A DNA stretch of 64,000 bases from an uncultured Maribacter sp. (GCA_947498505.1 CANMKG010000004.1:241098-305097); one strand, 5' to 3'; positions 51,526 to 61,241 are shown, counted from the first letter of the stretch. Notes: generated by a model from the letters alone, not told the origin. Numbers and translations: made by a program.

Positions 51526-53073
51526 ATGGAGAACACAAACCCGATTGTCGGTCGAAAGATTGATAAATCTACAATTATTAACCTTGAAAAAGGAAAAATA
51601 CCACCTCAAGCAGTTGATTTAGAGGAGGTTGTTCTTGGGGCAATGATGATTGATAAAAAAGGTGTTGATGAGGTTATTGACATTCTCCATCCAGATGTTT
51701 TTTATAAAGAGGCTCATAAATATCTTTATGAAGCTATTTTTAAATTGTTTGAAGCATCAGAACCAATCGATTTATTAACGGTTTCTGCTCAATTAAAAAA
51801 GGATGGCCGTCTTGAATCAGTCGGAGGTGATTTTTATATCATAAAACTTACTCAAAAAGTAGCATCATCAGCGCATATTGAGTTTCACGCAAGAATTATT
51901 CTTCAAAAGTATATTCAACGTAGTTTAATTAAAATTTCAAGTGAGATTATTGAAGAAGCCTATGATGAAGGGACTGATGTTTTTGACCTTTTAGATACTG
52001 CGGAATCTAAGCTGTATGATGTAACGCAGGGCAATCTAAAACGTTCCGCCGAAACCGCTCAGAATTTGGTTATTATGGCCAAAAAGAAGATTGAGGAAAT
52101 CTCTAACAAAGAGGGCTTAAGTGGTATTCCATCAGGTTTTGATAAATTGGATAAACTAACTTCGGGTTGGCAACCTAGTGATTTAATTATTGTTGCTGCA
52201 CGTCCTGGTATGGGTAAAACAGCTTTAACTTTATCCATGGCAAGAAATATGGCTGTTAATTCTGGAATTCCAGTGGCATTCTTTTCGCTGGAGATGTCAT
52301 CTGTACAGTTAATAACCAGACTTATTTCATCGGAAACAGGACTTTCTTCTGAGAAGTTAAGAACAGGAAAACTGGAAAAGCACGAATGGGAACAACTAAA
52401 TGTAAAAGTAAAAGCTTTAGAAAAAGCACCTTTGTTTATTGATGATACACCTTCATTATCCATCTTTGATTTACGTGCAAAGGCAAGAAGGCTTGCTTCG
52501 CAGCACGGTATTAGAATGATAATGATTGATTACCTTCAATTAATGACTGCTGGGGGTACACAAAAAGGAGGTAATCGTGAACAGGAAATTTCTACAATTT
52601 CTAGAAACTTAAAAGCTCTTGCAAAAGAACTTAATGTACCAGTAATAGCATTATCGCAACTTTCTCGAGCGGTAGAAACTCGTGGCGGAAGTAAACGTCC
52701 TGTACTTTCTGATTTGAGGGAATCCGGAGCAATTGAGCAGGATGCAGATATTGTATCCTTCATATATCGTCCAGAATATTATAAAATTGACGAGTGGGAT
52801 GATGAAGAACGATCTCCAACAGCGGGTCAAGGTGAATTTATAGTAGCTAAACACAGGAATGGTGGTCTAGAAAACATTAGGCTTAAATTTATCGGTAGTC
52901 AAGGTAAATTTGATAACTTAGATGACTTTGATTCTCCTTTCGAGTTTCAATCTAAAATGAATGACAACGAGGATAATCCCTTTATCACCAAAAATCTTCC
53001 AAACCCTAACGATGCCTTTGGAAGTTCAATGAATAATGAATCTGATTTGGACGATAGCGATGTTCCTTTTTAA
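51526..53073 (+). CDS. dnaB: Replicative DNA helicase DnaB with SSB-like C-terminal tip
   Basis: 515 aa from the ATG at 51526 (MENTNPIVGRKIDKS). The N-terminal DnaB-N domain (PPQAVDLEEVVLGAMMIDKKGVDEV) binds primase and the RecA-like core has Walker A ARPGMGKTALTLSM, Walker B MIMIDYLQLM, and LSQLSRAVE and SDLRESGAIEQDADI. The hexamer unwinds the fork 5'-3'. After the core comes an acidic, Asn-rich tail of about 50 residues ending ESDLDDSDVPF, which resembles the DDDIPF tip of SSB. The tail is disordered by composition. Confidence 0.96.
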   Translation: MENTNPIVGRKIDKSTIINLEKGKIPPQAVDLEEVVLGAMMIDKKGVDEVIDILHPDVFYKEAHKYLYEAIFKLFEASEPIDLLTVSAQLKKDGRLESVGGDFYIIKLTQKVASSAHIEFHARIILQKYIQRSLIKISSEIIEEAYDEGTDVFDLLDTAESKLYDVTQGNLKRSAETAQNLVIMAKKKIEEISNKEGLSGIPSGFDKLDKLTSGWQPSDLIIVAARPGMGKTALTLSMARNMAVNSGIPVAFFSLEMSSVQLITRLISSETGLSSEKLRTGKLEKHEWEQLNVKVKALEKAPLFIDDTPSLSIFDLRAKARRLASQHGIRMIMIDYLQLMTAGGTQKGGNREQEISTISRNLKALAKELNVPVIALSQLSRAVETRGGSKRPVLSDLRESGAIEQDADIVSFIYRPEYYKIDEWDDEERSPTAGQGEFIVAKHRNGGLENIRLKFIGSQGKFDNLDDFDSPFEFQSKMNDNEDNPFITKNLPNPNDAFGSSMNNESDLDDSDVPF

Positions 53074-53083
53074 AGCTTAAAAT

Positions 53084-54382
53084 TTGTTTTTGAAACTAAA
53101 ATCATATTTTAGAAAGTTAACTTTAAGAAACATTTTGATGTTTCTTTTTCTTTTTGCCAGTACTCAAATTTTTGCATCATCAATATTAATTCCGATGGAT
53201 GCGGAAAGTCAAAAAAATCATTTAAAAGCTTACGGAATCACTTATTGGGTGCTATCTCATCAACAAAAAGTGCAATGGTTATTAAACTATCGGGGAGGCT
53301 CTTTTTTATTACCCGACGGAGAGCGTATTCGTAAAGAATGCCAAATAAGAGGAGTGTCCTTTGAGGTGATATCAAATGATGAAGCAGCTTCAATTCTAGA
53401 TAACATAAGTAGCCCCTCTCAAAATCAAGAAGCAGTAATTTTAGAAAAGGCACCTAAAATTGCGGTGTATTCCCCAAAAGGCAATCAACCATGGGATGAT
53501 GCAGTTACAATGGTACTAACATATGCTGAAATTCCATATGTAACTGTTTACGATGAAGAAGTTATTAATGATAAGTTAGCCCTTTATGATTGGTTGCATT
53601 TACATCATGAGGATTTTACGGGACAGTATGGTAAGTTTTATGGAGCGTATAGAGCAGCTCCTTGGTATATTGAAGGAAAACAAAAAGCAGAAGCTTTAGC
53701 AAATGAGTTAGGTTTTACAAAGGTATCGGAAGAGAAACGTGCGGTTGCTTTAAAAATTAGAAACTATGTTATAGGTGGCGGATTTATGTTTGCAATGTGC
53801 TCCGCTACTGATAGTTTTGATATTGCTTTGTCTGCAGATGGAGTAGATATTTGTGAACCCATGTTTGATGGGGATCCTTCTGAACCGAGTTATCAGAGTA
53901 AATTAGACTATAAGAAAACTTTTGCGTTTGCCAATTTTACCTTAGAAAGAAACCCGCTGGAATATGAGTTTTCATCTATAGATATGACTAAAAAAAGGGG
54001 AAGAGTGGCTAAAGAGTCAGATTATTTTTCTTTGATGGATTTCTCTGCGAAATGGGACCCCGTTCCAACCATGTTATGTCAAAACCATACTTCATTAGTA
54101 AAGGGATTCATGGGGCAAACTACAGCATTTAATAGAGATAATATTAAACCAACAGTGTTAATATTAGGTGAAAATAAAATTAATGGGGAGGCAAGATACA
54201 TTCATGGAATACAAGGTAAAGGCTTTTTTACCTTTTATGGAGGTCATGATCCCGAAGATTATCAACATAGAGTGGGGGATCCAAAGACCGAATTGGAATT
54301 GCACCCGACTTCGCCGGGATATCGGTTAATTTTAAACAACGTTTTGTTTCCTGCTGCGCAAAAAAAGAAACAAAAAACATAG
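53084..54382 (+). CDS. Exported amidotransferase-like protein (often annotated asparagine synthetase B)
   Basis: 432 aa from a TTG at 53084; a TTG at 53090 or ATG at 53138 are alternatives, but the basic residues KLKSYFRKL before the hydrophobic stretch favour the early start. The signal peptide ends near STQIFASS. The sequence lacks any Asn synthetase ATP domain and does not begin with the catalytic Cys of AsnB. PKIAVYSPKGNQPWDDAVTM, YDWLHLHHEDFTGQYGKF, GGGFMFAMCSATDSFDIA (Cys in an elbow-like position) and KGFFTFYGGHDPEDY suggest a class I glutamine-amidotransferase/ThuA-like fold. The gene is 10 bases before yjbQ. True function unknown. Confidence 0.75.
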   Translation: MFLKLKSYFRKLTLRNILMFLFLFASTQIFASSILIPMDAESQKNHLKAYGITYWVLSHQQKVQWLLNYRGGSFLLPDGERIRKECQIRGVSFEVISNDEAASILDNISSPSQNQEAVILEKAPKIAVYSPKGNQPWDDAVTMVLTYAEIPYVTVYDEEVINDKLALYDWLHLHHEDFTGQYGKFYGAYRAAPWYIEGKQKAEALANELGFTKVSEEKRAVALKIRNYVIGGGFMFAMCSATDSFDIALSADGVDICEPMFDGDPSEPSYQSKLDYKKTFAFANFTLERNPLEYEFSSIDMTKKRGRVAKESDYFSLMDFSAKWDPVPTMLCQNHTSLVKGFMGQTTAFNRDNIKPTVLILGENKINGEARYIHGIQGKGFFTFYGGHDPEDYQHRVGDPKTELELHPTSPGYRLILNNVLFPAAQKKKQKT

Positions 54383-54392
54383 TTTTATAAAC

Positions 54393-54812
54393 ATGTGGTA
54401 TCAGAAAGAGATAGCATTAAAACCTAGGTCAAGGGGATTTCATTTAATTACCAATGAAATTTTGAGTAATTTTTTGGAGTTAAAAAGTATTACAACAGGT
54501 TTTTTACAAGTTTTTATAAAACATACTTCTGCAAGCTTAACGATAAACGAAAATGCAGATTCAAGTGTTAGAGTTGATTTTGAAAGTCATATAAACAAAA
54601 TGGTTCCTGAAAATGCACCATATTATACGCATACATATGAAGGAGCAGATGACATGCCAGCTCATATTAAGTCCTCATTAATGGGGGCCTCGGTACAAAT
54701 ACCGATTACAAATGGAAATTTAAATTTAGGAATATGGCAAGGCATTTATCTATGCGAACATAGAAACAATGGAGACTCTAGAAAAGTTGTTATTACTGCT
54801 TACGGAGAATAA
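54393..54812 (+). CDS. yjbQ: YjbQ/UPF0047 family protein
   Basis: 139 aa small beta/alpha protein. The family signature is HTSASLTINENADSSVR and the NGNLNLGIWQGIYLCEHRN end. YjbQ proteins have been reported to show a weak thiamine phosphate synthase activity in E. coli, but their normal role is uncertain. Length and end points match the family well. It follows the amidotransferase-like gene by 10 bases, so it is co-transcribed, and it ends one base before the convergent HAD phosphatase. Confidence 0.92.
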   Translation: MWYQKEIALKPRSRGFHLITNEILSNFLELKSITTGFLQVFIKHTSASLTINENADSSVRVDFESHINKMVPENAPYYTHTYEGADDMPAHIKSSLMGASVQIPITNGNLNLGIWQGIYLCEHRNNGDSRKVVITAYGE

Positions 54813-55610
54813 TTAAGATAATAAAAGCTGTTCTAAAATTTCTTCGACACCATATTCTTCGTTACTTTTTGTTTTGTAATTGGCAGCTTCTATAACATTT
54901 GGGTGTGCATTTGCCATTGCAAAACTATATTTGGCTTTACCAATCATTTCTAAATCATTATTATAATCTCCAAATACCATGGTTTCATCTGGGCTAATGT
55001 TATATTGTTCTTGTAACTTTTCAATAGCGTAGCCTTTGTTTGCATCATTTTCGGAAAGGTCAACCCAATTTTGTCCAGATACTTTTACTTTTAAGTTTTC
55101 ATTAAAATGTTTTACTGCAGGATAAATGTATTTTTCAGAGTCTTCAGGATGATATATGGCTATTTTTAAAATTTCTCCAGAATGACTTTTTAAATCTTCT
55201 AAAATCTCATATTCATTATAAAATTCCTTCAACCGATGTACAAAACCAGAAGAATCGTTCAATAAATAAGCTTTAGTCTTGCTGCATAAAACTGGATTCA
55301 CATTTTCTAGATTAGCAATAGTATCTAAAATTTCGTTTTTAGCTCGCTGGTTTAATGGGGTAGAAAATACTTCATTGTCATTTTTCATTACGAAGCCACC
55401 ATTTTCCGCAACAACAATAATCTCCTTTTTAATGCTATGCAGTTTATCAATAATACTACTGTACTGCCTTCCACTGGCAGCAACAAATAAAATTCCTTTT
55501 TCTTTAAGTTGTTTAAACTGTTCAAAAAAACGGTTACTAACTTGATGCTTGTTGTTTAATAGTGTACCATCCATATCGGTAACCACCATTTTTACTTGAG
55601 ATAAATCCAT
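54813..55610 (-). CDS. Cof-type HAD phosphatase
   Basis: 265 aa HAD type IIB hydrolase. Motif I is VVTDMDGTLLN (Asp nucleophile near residue 11), motif II is VAASGRQYSS, motif III has a Lys before the end, and motif IV is GDYNNDLEMIGKAKYSFAMANAHPNV. The C2B cap lies between. Such enzymes dephosphorylate sugar phosphates or cofactors such as PLP, FMN and HMP-PP. It is transcribed alone and its stop abuts that of yjbQ with no gap. Confidence 0.9.
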   Translation of the reverse strand: MDLSQVKMVVTDMDGTLLNNKHQVSNRFFEQFKQLKEKGILFVAASGRQYSSIIDKLHSIKKEIIVVAENGGFVMKNDNEVFSTPLNQRAKNEILDTIANLENVNPVLCSKTKAYLLNDSSGFVHRLKEFYNEYEILEDLKSHSGEILKIAIYHPEDSEKYIYPAVKHFNENLKVKVSGQNWVDLSENDANKGYAIEKLQEQYNISPDETMVFGDYNNDLEMIGKAKYSFAMANAHPNVIEAANYKTKSNEEYGVEEILEQLLLS

Positions 55611-55693
55611 ATTGTTGTAGTAAAAACGCTAAAGGTATTGGTTATTGCTAAATAACCGATGCAGAAACAATAAAGTTTATGTTAAGAAGTCTT

Positions 55694-56458
55694 TTATGCG
55701 ATGATTACCTCAATACCTATTTCTTCAAATTTATTTAAAGAATCATTGGTAATATTATTGTCCGTAATTAAAACATCTATTTTAGCCAAAGAAGAAATTC
55801 TTCCAAACCCTCTTTTTCCAATTTTAGAAGAATCAGCTAAAACTATTATTTTATCAGCACTTTCCATCATTTTTTGATTCAGGTGCGCCTCTGCTGCATT
55901 GGAAGTGCTTATACCAAAGTTAACATCAATTCCATCTACGCCTAAAAAAAGCTTGTTGCAAGAGAATTGCTCTAAAACGGATTCAGATATTGCTCCGATA
56001 ACCGAAGTAGAATTTTTTCTGATTTCACCACCAAGCTGAATAACATCAATATTGGGCTTTTGACACAACTCAATGCTAACACTTAATGAAGATGTTAAAA
56101 CCGTAAGTTTTTCAAAATCTTCTAAAATTCTTGCTAAATAATGAATGGTGGTTCCAGAAGAAAGGATAATAAAATCATTATTTTGAATAAGTTTAATTCC
56201 TTCTTTCGAAATTTTTTGTTTCTGTTCGGTATTAATACCTTCTTTTTCGATTACGTTTTTTTCGTAAGCGTAGGTAGAATTTTTACTCGCGCCACCATGC
56301 GTTCGGTATAAAAAACCTTCTTTTTCTAGATAACTTAAGTCCTTTCGAATGGTAACCAGCGAGACATTTAATTTTTGACTCAACTCCTGCACAGATACAA
56401 AACCGCTAGGTTTTATTAGATCTAAAATTTGAGTATGCCGTTCGTTTAGCTTTGCCAT
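55694..56458 (-). CDS. glpR: DeoR/GlpR-family transcriptional regulator
   Basis: 254 aa. The N-terminal DeoR HTH (VSVQELSQKLNVSLVTIRKDLSYLEKEGFLYRTHGGA) precedes a sugar-phosphate-sensing domain of the isomerase-like DeoRC type (LSSGTTIHYLARIL, LFLGVDGIDVNFGIST, VLADSSKIGKRGF). It is divergent from glpD-glpK-glpF, with 134 bases between the starts, so it should be the glycerol-3-phosphate repressor of that operon. The gene symbol rests on this context; the family also contains regulators of other sugars. Confidence 0.85.
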   Translation of the reverse strand: MAKLNERHTQILDLIKPSGFVSVQELSQKLNVSLVTIRKDLSYLEKEGFLYRTHGGASKNSTYAYEKNVIEKEGINTEQKQKISKEGIKLIQNNDFIILSSGTTIHYLARILEDFEKLTVLTSSLSVSIELCQKPNIDVIQLGGEIRKNSTSVIGAISESVLEQFSCNKLFLGVDGIDVNFGISTSNAAEAHLNQKMMESADKIIVLADSSKIGKRGFGRISSLAKIDVLITDNNITNDSLNKFEEIGIEVIIA

Positions 56459-56548
56459 AGATTAAGATAGGTAATATGTTTATGAATTATTACGCAAGGT
56501 ACAAAAAAAGATAGGTTGTGAAAATTATGAAGTTTCGTTTTCTTTCGT

Positions 56549-56556
56549 TATTTTTG
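56549..56556 (+). promoter_or_regulatory. -7 box of the glp operon
   Basis: TATTTTTG, perfect TAnnTTTG, 36 bases before the glpD ATG. TATG is at the ideal -33 position. GlpR sites may overlap, but I see no clear inverted repeat. Confidence 0.5.
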
Positions 56557-56592
56557 AAAAAAGAAAGATAAAGAAATTTAAAAAGAAAATAA

Positions 56593-58215
56593 ATGAAACT
56601 GGTTGAGAAAATAGAAAAGGTAAAAGAAGTTCCAGAATGGGACTTTGTTATTATCGGTGGAGGGGCCAGTGGTTTGGGGGCTGCATTGGATGCTACTACT
56701 AGAGGATACAAAACATTGTTGTTAGAATCTCATGATTTTGCAAAAGGTACTTCAAGTAGAAGTACAAAGCTGGTTCACGGTGGAGTAAGGTACTTGGCTC
56801 AAGGAAATGTTTCTTTGGTTAGAGAAGCTTTAAAAGAACGTGGTTTAATGGCGCAAAATGCTGCTCACTTGGTAAAGAATCAAAAATTCATTATTCCCAA
56901 CTATACATGGTGGGGAGGTCCGTATTATAAATTTGGACTCTCAATTTATGATATGCTTGCGGGTAAGTTAAGTTTAGGAAAAACGAAATACATTAACAGG
57001 AAAAATACAATTTCTAAAATACCAACAATTAACGGTGATAGATTAGTTAGCGGAGTGGTGTATAATGACGGGCAATTCGACGATTCTAGACTTGCAATTA
57101 ATCTGGCTCAAAGTATAGAAGAGCAAGGTGGAAGTGTTCTTAATTATAATAAAGTTGTAGGGTTACTTAAAAATGAAGAGGGAGAAGTAAGTGGTGTAAA
57201 TGTGCTAAGTGTGCTAACCGGTCAAAATTATGAGGTTAAAAGTAAAGTAGTAATTAATGCAACTGGCGTTTTTACAAACAAAATACTAAACATGGATAAT
57301 CCTAAACATGGAAAATTTGTAGTTCCTAGTCAGGGGATACATTTGGTTTTGGATAAATCTTTTTTACCAAGTGATGATGCTCTAATGATTCCCAAAACTA
57401 GTGACGGTAGAGTACTTTTTGCAGTTCCATGGCATGATAAAGTGGTTGTGGGAACAACGGACACCTTGATAGATAATCCTAGTTTTGAACCTAAAGCGTT
57501 AAGCAGTGAGGTAGATTTTGTTTTAGAAACTGCAGGAAGGTTTTTGGTAAAAAAACCAAAACGAGAAGATGTTCTTTCAATGTTTGCCGGGTTAAGGCCT
57601 CTTGCTGCTCCGGAAGGAAAAGGAACCAAAACTAAAGAAGTTTCACGAAGCCATAAGGTAATAGTGTCGGACACGGGACTGGTGACCATAACGGGTGGTA
57701 AATGGACAACTTACAGACAAATGGCAGAAGATGTGGTTGATACAGCTGTAAAAGCTAAAAAACTACCTAAAAAACAATGTGTAACGGAAAATTTTTCAAT
57801 TCATGGTAATATTCCTGTAAATGAAGTGGATAGATCCAATTATCTTTATGTTTATGGTGCAGATATTTCTGCAATAAAGGAGTTGCAAAATAAAAGTATG
57901 GAGTATGGTGAAAAATTACATCCAAGGTATCCTTATACAGCTGCTGAAGTAGTGTGGGCAGTACAAAATGAAATGGCGCAAACCGTTGAAGATGTTTTAG
58001 CAAGAAGAGTACGATTATTGTTTTTAGACGCCAGAGCTGCTATTGACGTTGCTGGTAAAGTGGCCGCTATTATGGCAAAAGAATTGAATAAAGATGGAAG
58101 TTGGATAGAAAGACAAGAAGCAGAATTTATTCAACTAGCAAAGGGTTATTTGCTGGTAGATTATACTTCCATAGATAAAGAAAATAGTGTAACCAATTTA
58201 ATAACTGCAAAATGA
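56593..58215 (+). CDS. glpD: Glycerol-3-phosphate dehydrogenase, FAD-dependent
   Basis: 540 aa peripheral membrane enzyme oxidising glycerol-3-phosphate to dihydroxyacetone phosphate and passing electrons to quinone. The FAD site is [28 protein letters not shown]. Also present are [45 protein letters not shown] and [17 protein letters not shown]. The C-terminal domain is the usual helical one. First of three genes; the next, glpK, overlaps its end by 4 bases. The ATG at 56593 fits the family start. Confidence 0.96.
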   Translation: MKLVEKIEKVKEVPEWDFVIIGGGASGLGAALDATTRGYKTLLLESHDFAKGTSSRSTKLVHGGVRYLAQGNVSLVREALKERGLMAQNAAHLVKNQKFIIPNYTWWGGPYYKFGLSIYDMLAGKLSLGKTKYINRKNTISKIPTINGDRLVSGVVYNDGQFDDSRLAINLAQSIEEQGGSVLNYNKVVGLLKNEEGEVSGVNVLSVLTGQNYEVKSKVVINATGVFTNKILNMDNPKHGKFVVPSQGIHLVLDKSFLPSDDALMIPKTSDGRVLFAVPWHDKVVVGTTDTLIDNPSFEPKALSSEVDFVLETAGRFLVKKPKREDVLSMFAGLRPLAAPEGKGTKTKEVSRSHKVIVSDTGLVTITGGKWTTYRQMAEDVVDTAVKAKKLPKKQCVTENFSIHGNIPVNEVDRSNYLYVYGADISAIKELQNKSMEYGEKLHPRYPYTAAEVVWAVQNEMAQTVEDVLARRVRLLFLDARAAIDVAGKVAAIMAKELNKDGSWIERQEAEFIQLAKGYLLVDYTSIDKENSVTNLITAK

Positions 58216-59708
58216 AAGAGAAATTAATTTTAGCTTTAGATCAAGGGACAACTTCATCCAGAGCAATCTTATTTAATCATAATGGAGAAATTGTTGAAAT
58301 TTCTCAAAAACCATTTGAACAAATTTTTCCGGAACCTGGATTGGTAGAACACAATGCAAACGAAATATGGTCTTCGCAAATATCTGTTGCAGCAGAAGTT
58401 GTGGCAAAATCAGGAATTACTGGTGAAGATATCGCTGCAATTGGAATTACTAATCAACGAGAAACAGTTGTGGTTTGGGATAGAAAAACAAGTGAACCTA
58501 TTTGTAATGCTATTGTTTGGCAAGACCGGAGAACTTCTAAATATTGCGATGAGTTAAAGCAAAAAGGGCATGTTGACCTGATTAAGAAGAAAACAGGATT
58601 GGTTTTAGATGCGTATTTTTCTGGAACCAAGTTAAAATGGATATTAGATAATGTAGAAGGGGCAAGAGAAAAGGCAGAAGCTGGTGAATTGTGTTTTGGT
58701 ACAGTTGATTCTTGGTTGGTTTGGAAACTTACCAGAGGAAATATGTTTATAACCGATGTTACGAATGCATGTAGAACAATGCTTTTTAATATTCATACTA
58801 TGTCATGGGATGATGAATTATTATCATTGTTCAATATTCCAAAATCAATATTGCCCGAAGTAAAAGAGAGTAGTGAAATATATGGAGAAACGGCAACTAC
58901 ACTATTTTCTTCTAAAATTCCAATTTCTGGTATTGCTGGAGATCAGCAGGCTGCACTATTCGGACAAATGTGTACTAAACCCGGTATGGTTAAAAATACG
59001 TATGGAACAGGATGCTTTTTACTAATGAATACAGGGGATGAGGCAGTATACTCAGAAAATAACTTACTTACCACTGTAGCATGGAAAATTAATGGAAAAA
59101 CTACATATGCATTAGAAGGAAGTGTATTTGTTGGTGGAGCTGCTGTTCAATGGTTGAGAGATGGGGCTAAAGTGATTAAAACGGCTCCTGGAATAAATCA
59201 TTTAGCCGAAACCGTTGAAGACAATGGAGGTGTTTACTTTGTTCCAGCGTTAACAGGTTTAGGGGCTCCTTACTGGGATCAATACGCTAGAGGGGTCATT
59301 ATGGGTATTACTAGAGGAACCACCGATGGTCATATTGCTCGTGCTACATTAGAAGGGATTGCTTTTCAGGTATATGATGTTGTAAAATCTATGGAGGCTG
59401 ATGCTAAAGCTAAAAGTTTAGAGTTGAGAGTTGATGGCGGTGCAGCGGCTAGTGATTTGCTAATGCAGATTCAATCAGACTTATTTGGATTTGAAATTGT
59501 TCGCCCAAAAACTATTGAAACAACTGCTTTAGGAGCCGCGTATTTGGCTGGTTTAGCAGTAGGATATTGGGATAGTATCGATGAAATTCAGTCACAATGG
59601 ATTGTAAGTAAGAAATTTTACCCTAAATTAGAGAAGGAAAAAGTGGACAAAATGCTTCATTATTGGCATAAAGCAGTTAAATGTTCACAAAGTTGGATAG
59701 AAGAATAA
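58212..59708 (+). CDS. glpK: Glycerol kinase
   Basis: 498 aa, matching E. coli GlpK (502). It phosphorylates glycerol to glycerol-3-phosphate. The FGGY-family motifs include [15 protein letters not shown] at the N terminus, [25 protein letters not shown], the ATP-site GISGD-like [13 protein letters not shown] and [11 protein letters not shown], and [17 protein letters not shown] near the C terminus. The ATG overlaps the glpD stop (ATGA). Sits between glpD and glpF in a complete glycerol-use operon. Confidence 0.97.
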   Translation: MKEKLILALDQGTTSSRAILFNHNGEIVEISQKPFEQIFPEPGLVEHNANEIWSSQISVAAEVVAKSGITGEDIAAIGITNQRETVVVWDRKTSEPICNAIVWQDRRTSKYCDELKQKGHVDLIKKKTGLVLDAYFSGTKLKWILDNVEGAREKAEAGELCFGTVDSWLVWKLTRGNMFITDVTNACRTMLFNIHTMSWDDELLSLFNIPKSILPEVKESSEIYGETATTLFSSKIPISGIAGDQQAALFGQMCTKPGMVKNTYGTGCFLLMNTGDEAVYSENNLLTTVAWKINGKTTYALEGSVFVGGAAVQWLRDGAKVIKTAPGINHLAETVEDNGGVYFVPALTGLGAPYWDQYARGVIMGITRGTTDGHIARATLEGIAFQVYDVVKSMEADAKAKSLELRVDGGAAASDLLMQIQSDLFGFEIVRPKTIETTALGAAYLAGLAVGYWDSIDEIQSQWIVSKKFYPKLEKEKVDKMLHYWHKAVKCSQSWIEE

Positions 59709-59724
59709 TTTAAAAAAACAAAAT

Positions 59725-60459
59725 ATGTCTTTACTAGCAGCAGAAATACTCGGAACAATGTTACTCGTTTTATTAGGAAATGGGGTAGTGGCAAATGTGG
59801 TTTTAAACGGAACTAAAGGCAATAACTCTGGTTGGATTGTTATAACAACTGGCTGGGCATTGGCTGTTTTTGTTGGTGTTGTAGTGGCAGCTCCATATAG
59901 TGGTGCTCATTTGAATCCGGCAGTTACTGTTGGTTTAGCTGTAGCAGGAAAAATAACGTGGGCCGCAGTTCCGGAATATTTGGCTGGTGAAATGATAGGG
60001 GCAATGTTAGGAGCTTTTTTGGTATGGTTGTTTTATAAAGATCATTTTTCTCAAACTCAAGATGAAGCTAGTAAATTGGCATGTTTTAGTACAGGACCTG
60101 CAATAAGAAATCCTTTTTCTAATGTTGTTAGTGAGCTTATAGGAACTTTTGTTTTGGTGTTTGTGATTTTTTATCTCACAGGTTCCGAAATTGAATTAGC
60201 CAATGATGCAAGTGCTAAAATTGGTTTAGGCTCAATTGGAGCTTTACCAGTAGCTTTTTTGGTGTGGGTAATAGGTTTAGCTTTAGGAGGTACCACGGGT
60301 TATGCTATTAATCCAGCCCGTGATTTAGGGCCTCGAATAATGCATGCTATTCTTCCTGTAAAGGGAAGTAGTGATTGGAGTTATGCTTGGATTCCTGTTA
60401 TTGGACCAATTTTAGGTGCTGTAATTGCTGCAGGATTATATATGTTTTTATTAGGCTGA
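59725..60459 (+). CDS. glpF: Glycerol facilitator (aquaglyceroporin)
   Basis: 244 aa MIP-family channel with six helices and two half-helices. The two NPA boxes are HLNPAVTVGLA and YAINPARDLGPR; the Asp after the second NPA (NPARD) is the glycerol-facilitator residue, absent in water-only aquaporins. It lets glycerol cross the inner membrane for GlpK to trap. It is 16 bases after glpK. A strong bidirectional terminator separates it from the convergent rplT operon. Confidence 0.95.
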   Translation: MSLLAAEILGTMLLVLLGNGVVANVVLNGTKGNNSGWIVITTGWALAVFVGVVVAAPYSGAHLNPAVTVGLAVAGKITWAAVPEYLAGEMIGAMLGAFLVWLFYKDHFSQTQDEASKLACFSTGPAIRNPFSNVVSELIGTFVLVFVIFYLTGSEIELANDASAKIGLGSIGALPVAFLVWVIGLALGGTTGYAINPARDLGPRIMHAILPVKGSSDWSYAWIPVIGPILGAVIAAGLYMFLLG

Positions 60460-60484
60460 TTAAAAAAAACAAATATTTAGATAT

Positions 60485-60519
60485 AAAAAAATCCCGATTC
60501 GAAAGAATCGGGATTTTTT
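60485..60519. terminator. Bidirectional terminator between glpF and rplT
   Basis: Stem AAATCCCGATTC / GAATCGGGATTT with a GAAA tetraloop and A/T runs on each side. Ends the glp operon (plus) and the thrS-infC-rpmI-rplT operon (minus). Confidence 0.93.
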
Positions 60520-60537
60520 AAGTGAGATATATTGTTA

Positions 60538-60882
60538 TTACTTTACTTTATTTACGATAGCTGAAAAAGCCTCAGGGTGGTTCATAGCTAAGTCAGCAAG
60601 AACTTTTCTGTTAAGTTCTATATTGTTAGCTTTTACTTTACCCATAAACTGTGAGTAAGACATTCCGTGTAATCTGGCTCCCGCATTAATCCGAGTAATC
60701 CATAGAGCACGAAAAGTTCTCTTTTTATTTCTACGGTCTCTATAAGCATATAACATTGCTTTTTCAACCGCATTTTTGGCTACTGTCCAAACGTTTTTAC
60801 GTCTTCCAAAGTAACCTTTGGCTTGCTTCATTACCTTTTTTCTTCTGGCTCTTGAAGCTACTGCATTTACTGATCTTGGCAT
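60538..60882 (-). CDS. rplT: 50S ribosomal protein L20
   Basis: 114 aa basic ribosomal protein that binds 23S rRNA early in 50S assembly. Characteristic segments are [32 protein letters not shown] and [24 protein letters not shown]. In E. coli and Firmicutes L20 also represses its own operon by binding a leader RNA that mimics its rRNA site. It is last in the thrS-infC-rpmI-rplT order, the same as E. coli. The 91 bases before it contain a small hairpin. Confidence 0.97.
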   Translation of the reverse strand: MPRSVNAVASRARRKKVMKQAKGYFGRRKNVWTVAKNAVEKAMLYAYRDRRNKKRTFRALWITRINAGARLHGMSYSQFMGKVKANNIELNRKVLADLAMNHPEAFSAIVNKVK

Positions 60883-60902
60883 AATTTTAATGTTTTTTGT
60901 AG

Positions 60903-60937
60903 TAGGCGGTCAATTTTTTTGACACTTTAAAAGCCTA
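60903..60937 (-). promoter_or_regulatory. Hairpin between rpmI and rplT
   Basis: On the minus strand TAGGC (60937-60933) can pair with GCCTA (60907-60903), enclosing GTCAA / TTGAC (60923-60919 with 60913-60909) across a short A-rich loop. It lies 20 bases before the rplT ATG. It has no T-run, so it is not a terminator and may affect mRNA stability or translation. Confidence 0.35.
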
Positions 60938-60973
60938 ACTCCAGGGTTAATATTTAATTACCGAAAAAACAAC

Positions 60974-61171
60974 TTACTTCAAACGTAATTGTTCTTTAAT
61001 ACTGTTAACATCTGAATCGTGAACCAATGCAGAATGTGTTAACGCTAGCTTACGCTTTTTAGATTTCTTCGTTAGAATGTGACTCTTAAAAGCGTGCTTT
61101 CTTTTGATTTTACCAGTACCTGTAAGCTTAAAACGCTTTTTAGCACTAGATTTTGTTTTTTGTTTAGGCAT
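60974..61171 (-). CDS. rpmI: 50S ribosomal protein L35
   Basis: 65 aa, very basic: [32 protein letters not shown], the usual L35 start. Length matches the family. It precedes rplT in the operon. An AGGA sequence lies close before the ATG, one of the few SD-like sites in this window, and a strong potential pseudoknot lies 23-70 bases upstream, suggesting translational control. Confidence 0.97.
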   Translation of the reverse strand: MPKQKTKSSAKKRFKLTGTGKIKRKHAFKSHILTKKSKKRKLALTHSALVHDSDVNSIKEQLRLK

Positions 61172-61194
61172 TTTTCCTATTTATTAATTTATCT

Positions 61195-61241
61195 CACTAT
61201 ACTATGCTGAAACTGCCCATATAGTGTAGGCAGAGGTTCAG
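61195..61241 (-). promoter_or_regulatory. Candidate L20-type autoregulatory pseudoknot before rpmI
   Basis: Read on the minus strand. Stem 1 is CTGAA-CCT-CTGCC (61241-61229) with GGCAG-T-TTCAG (61217-61207). Its 11-base loop contains CACTATA (61226-61220), which is complementary over 7 bases to TATAGTG (61201-61195) just 3' of the stem. This is an H-type pseudoknot. It ends 23 bases before the rpmI ATG. Position and form match the E. coli L20 control site in principle; the sequence does not have to be related. Confidence 0.55.
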
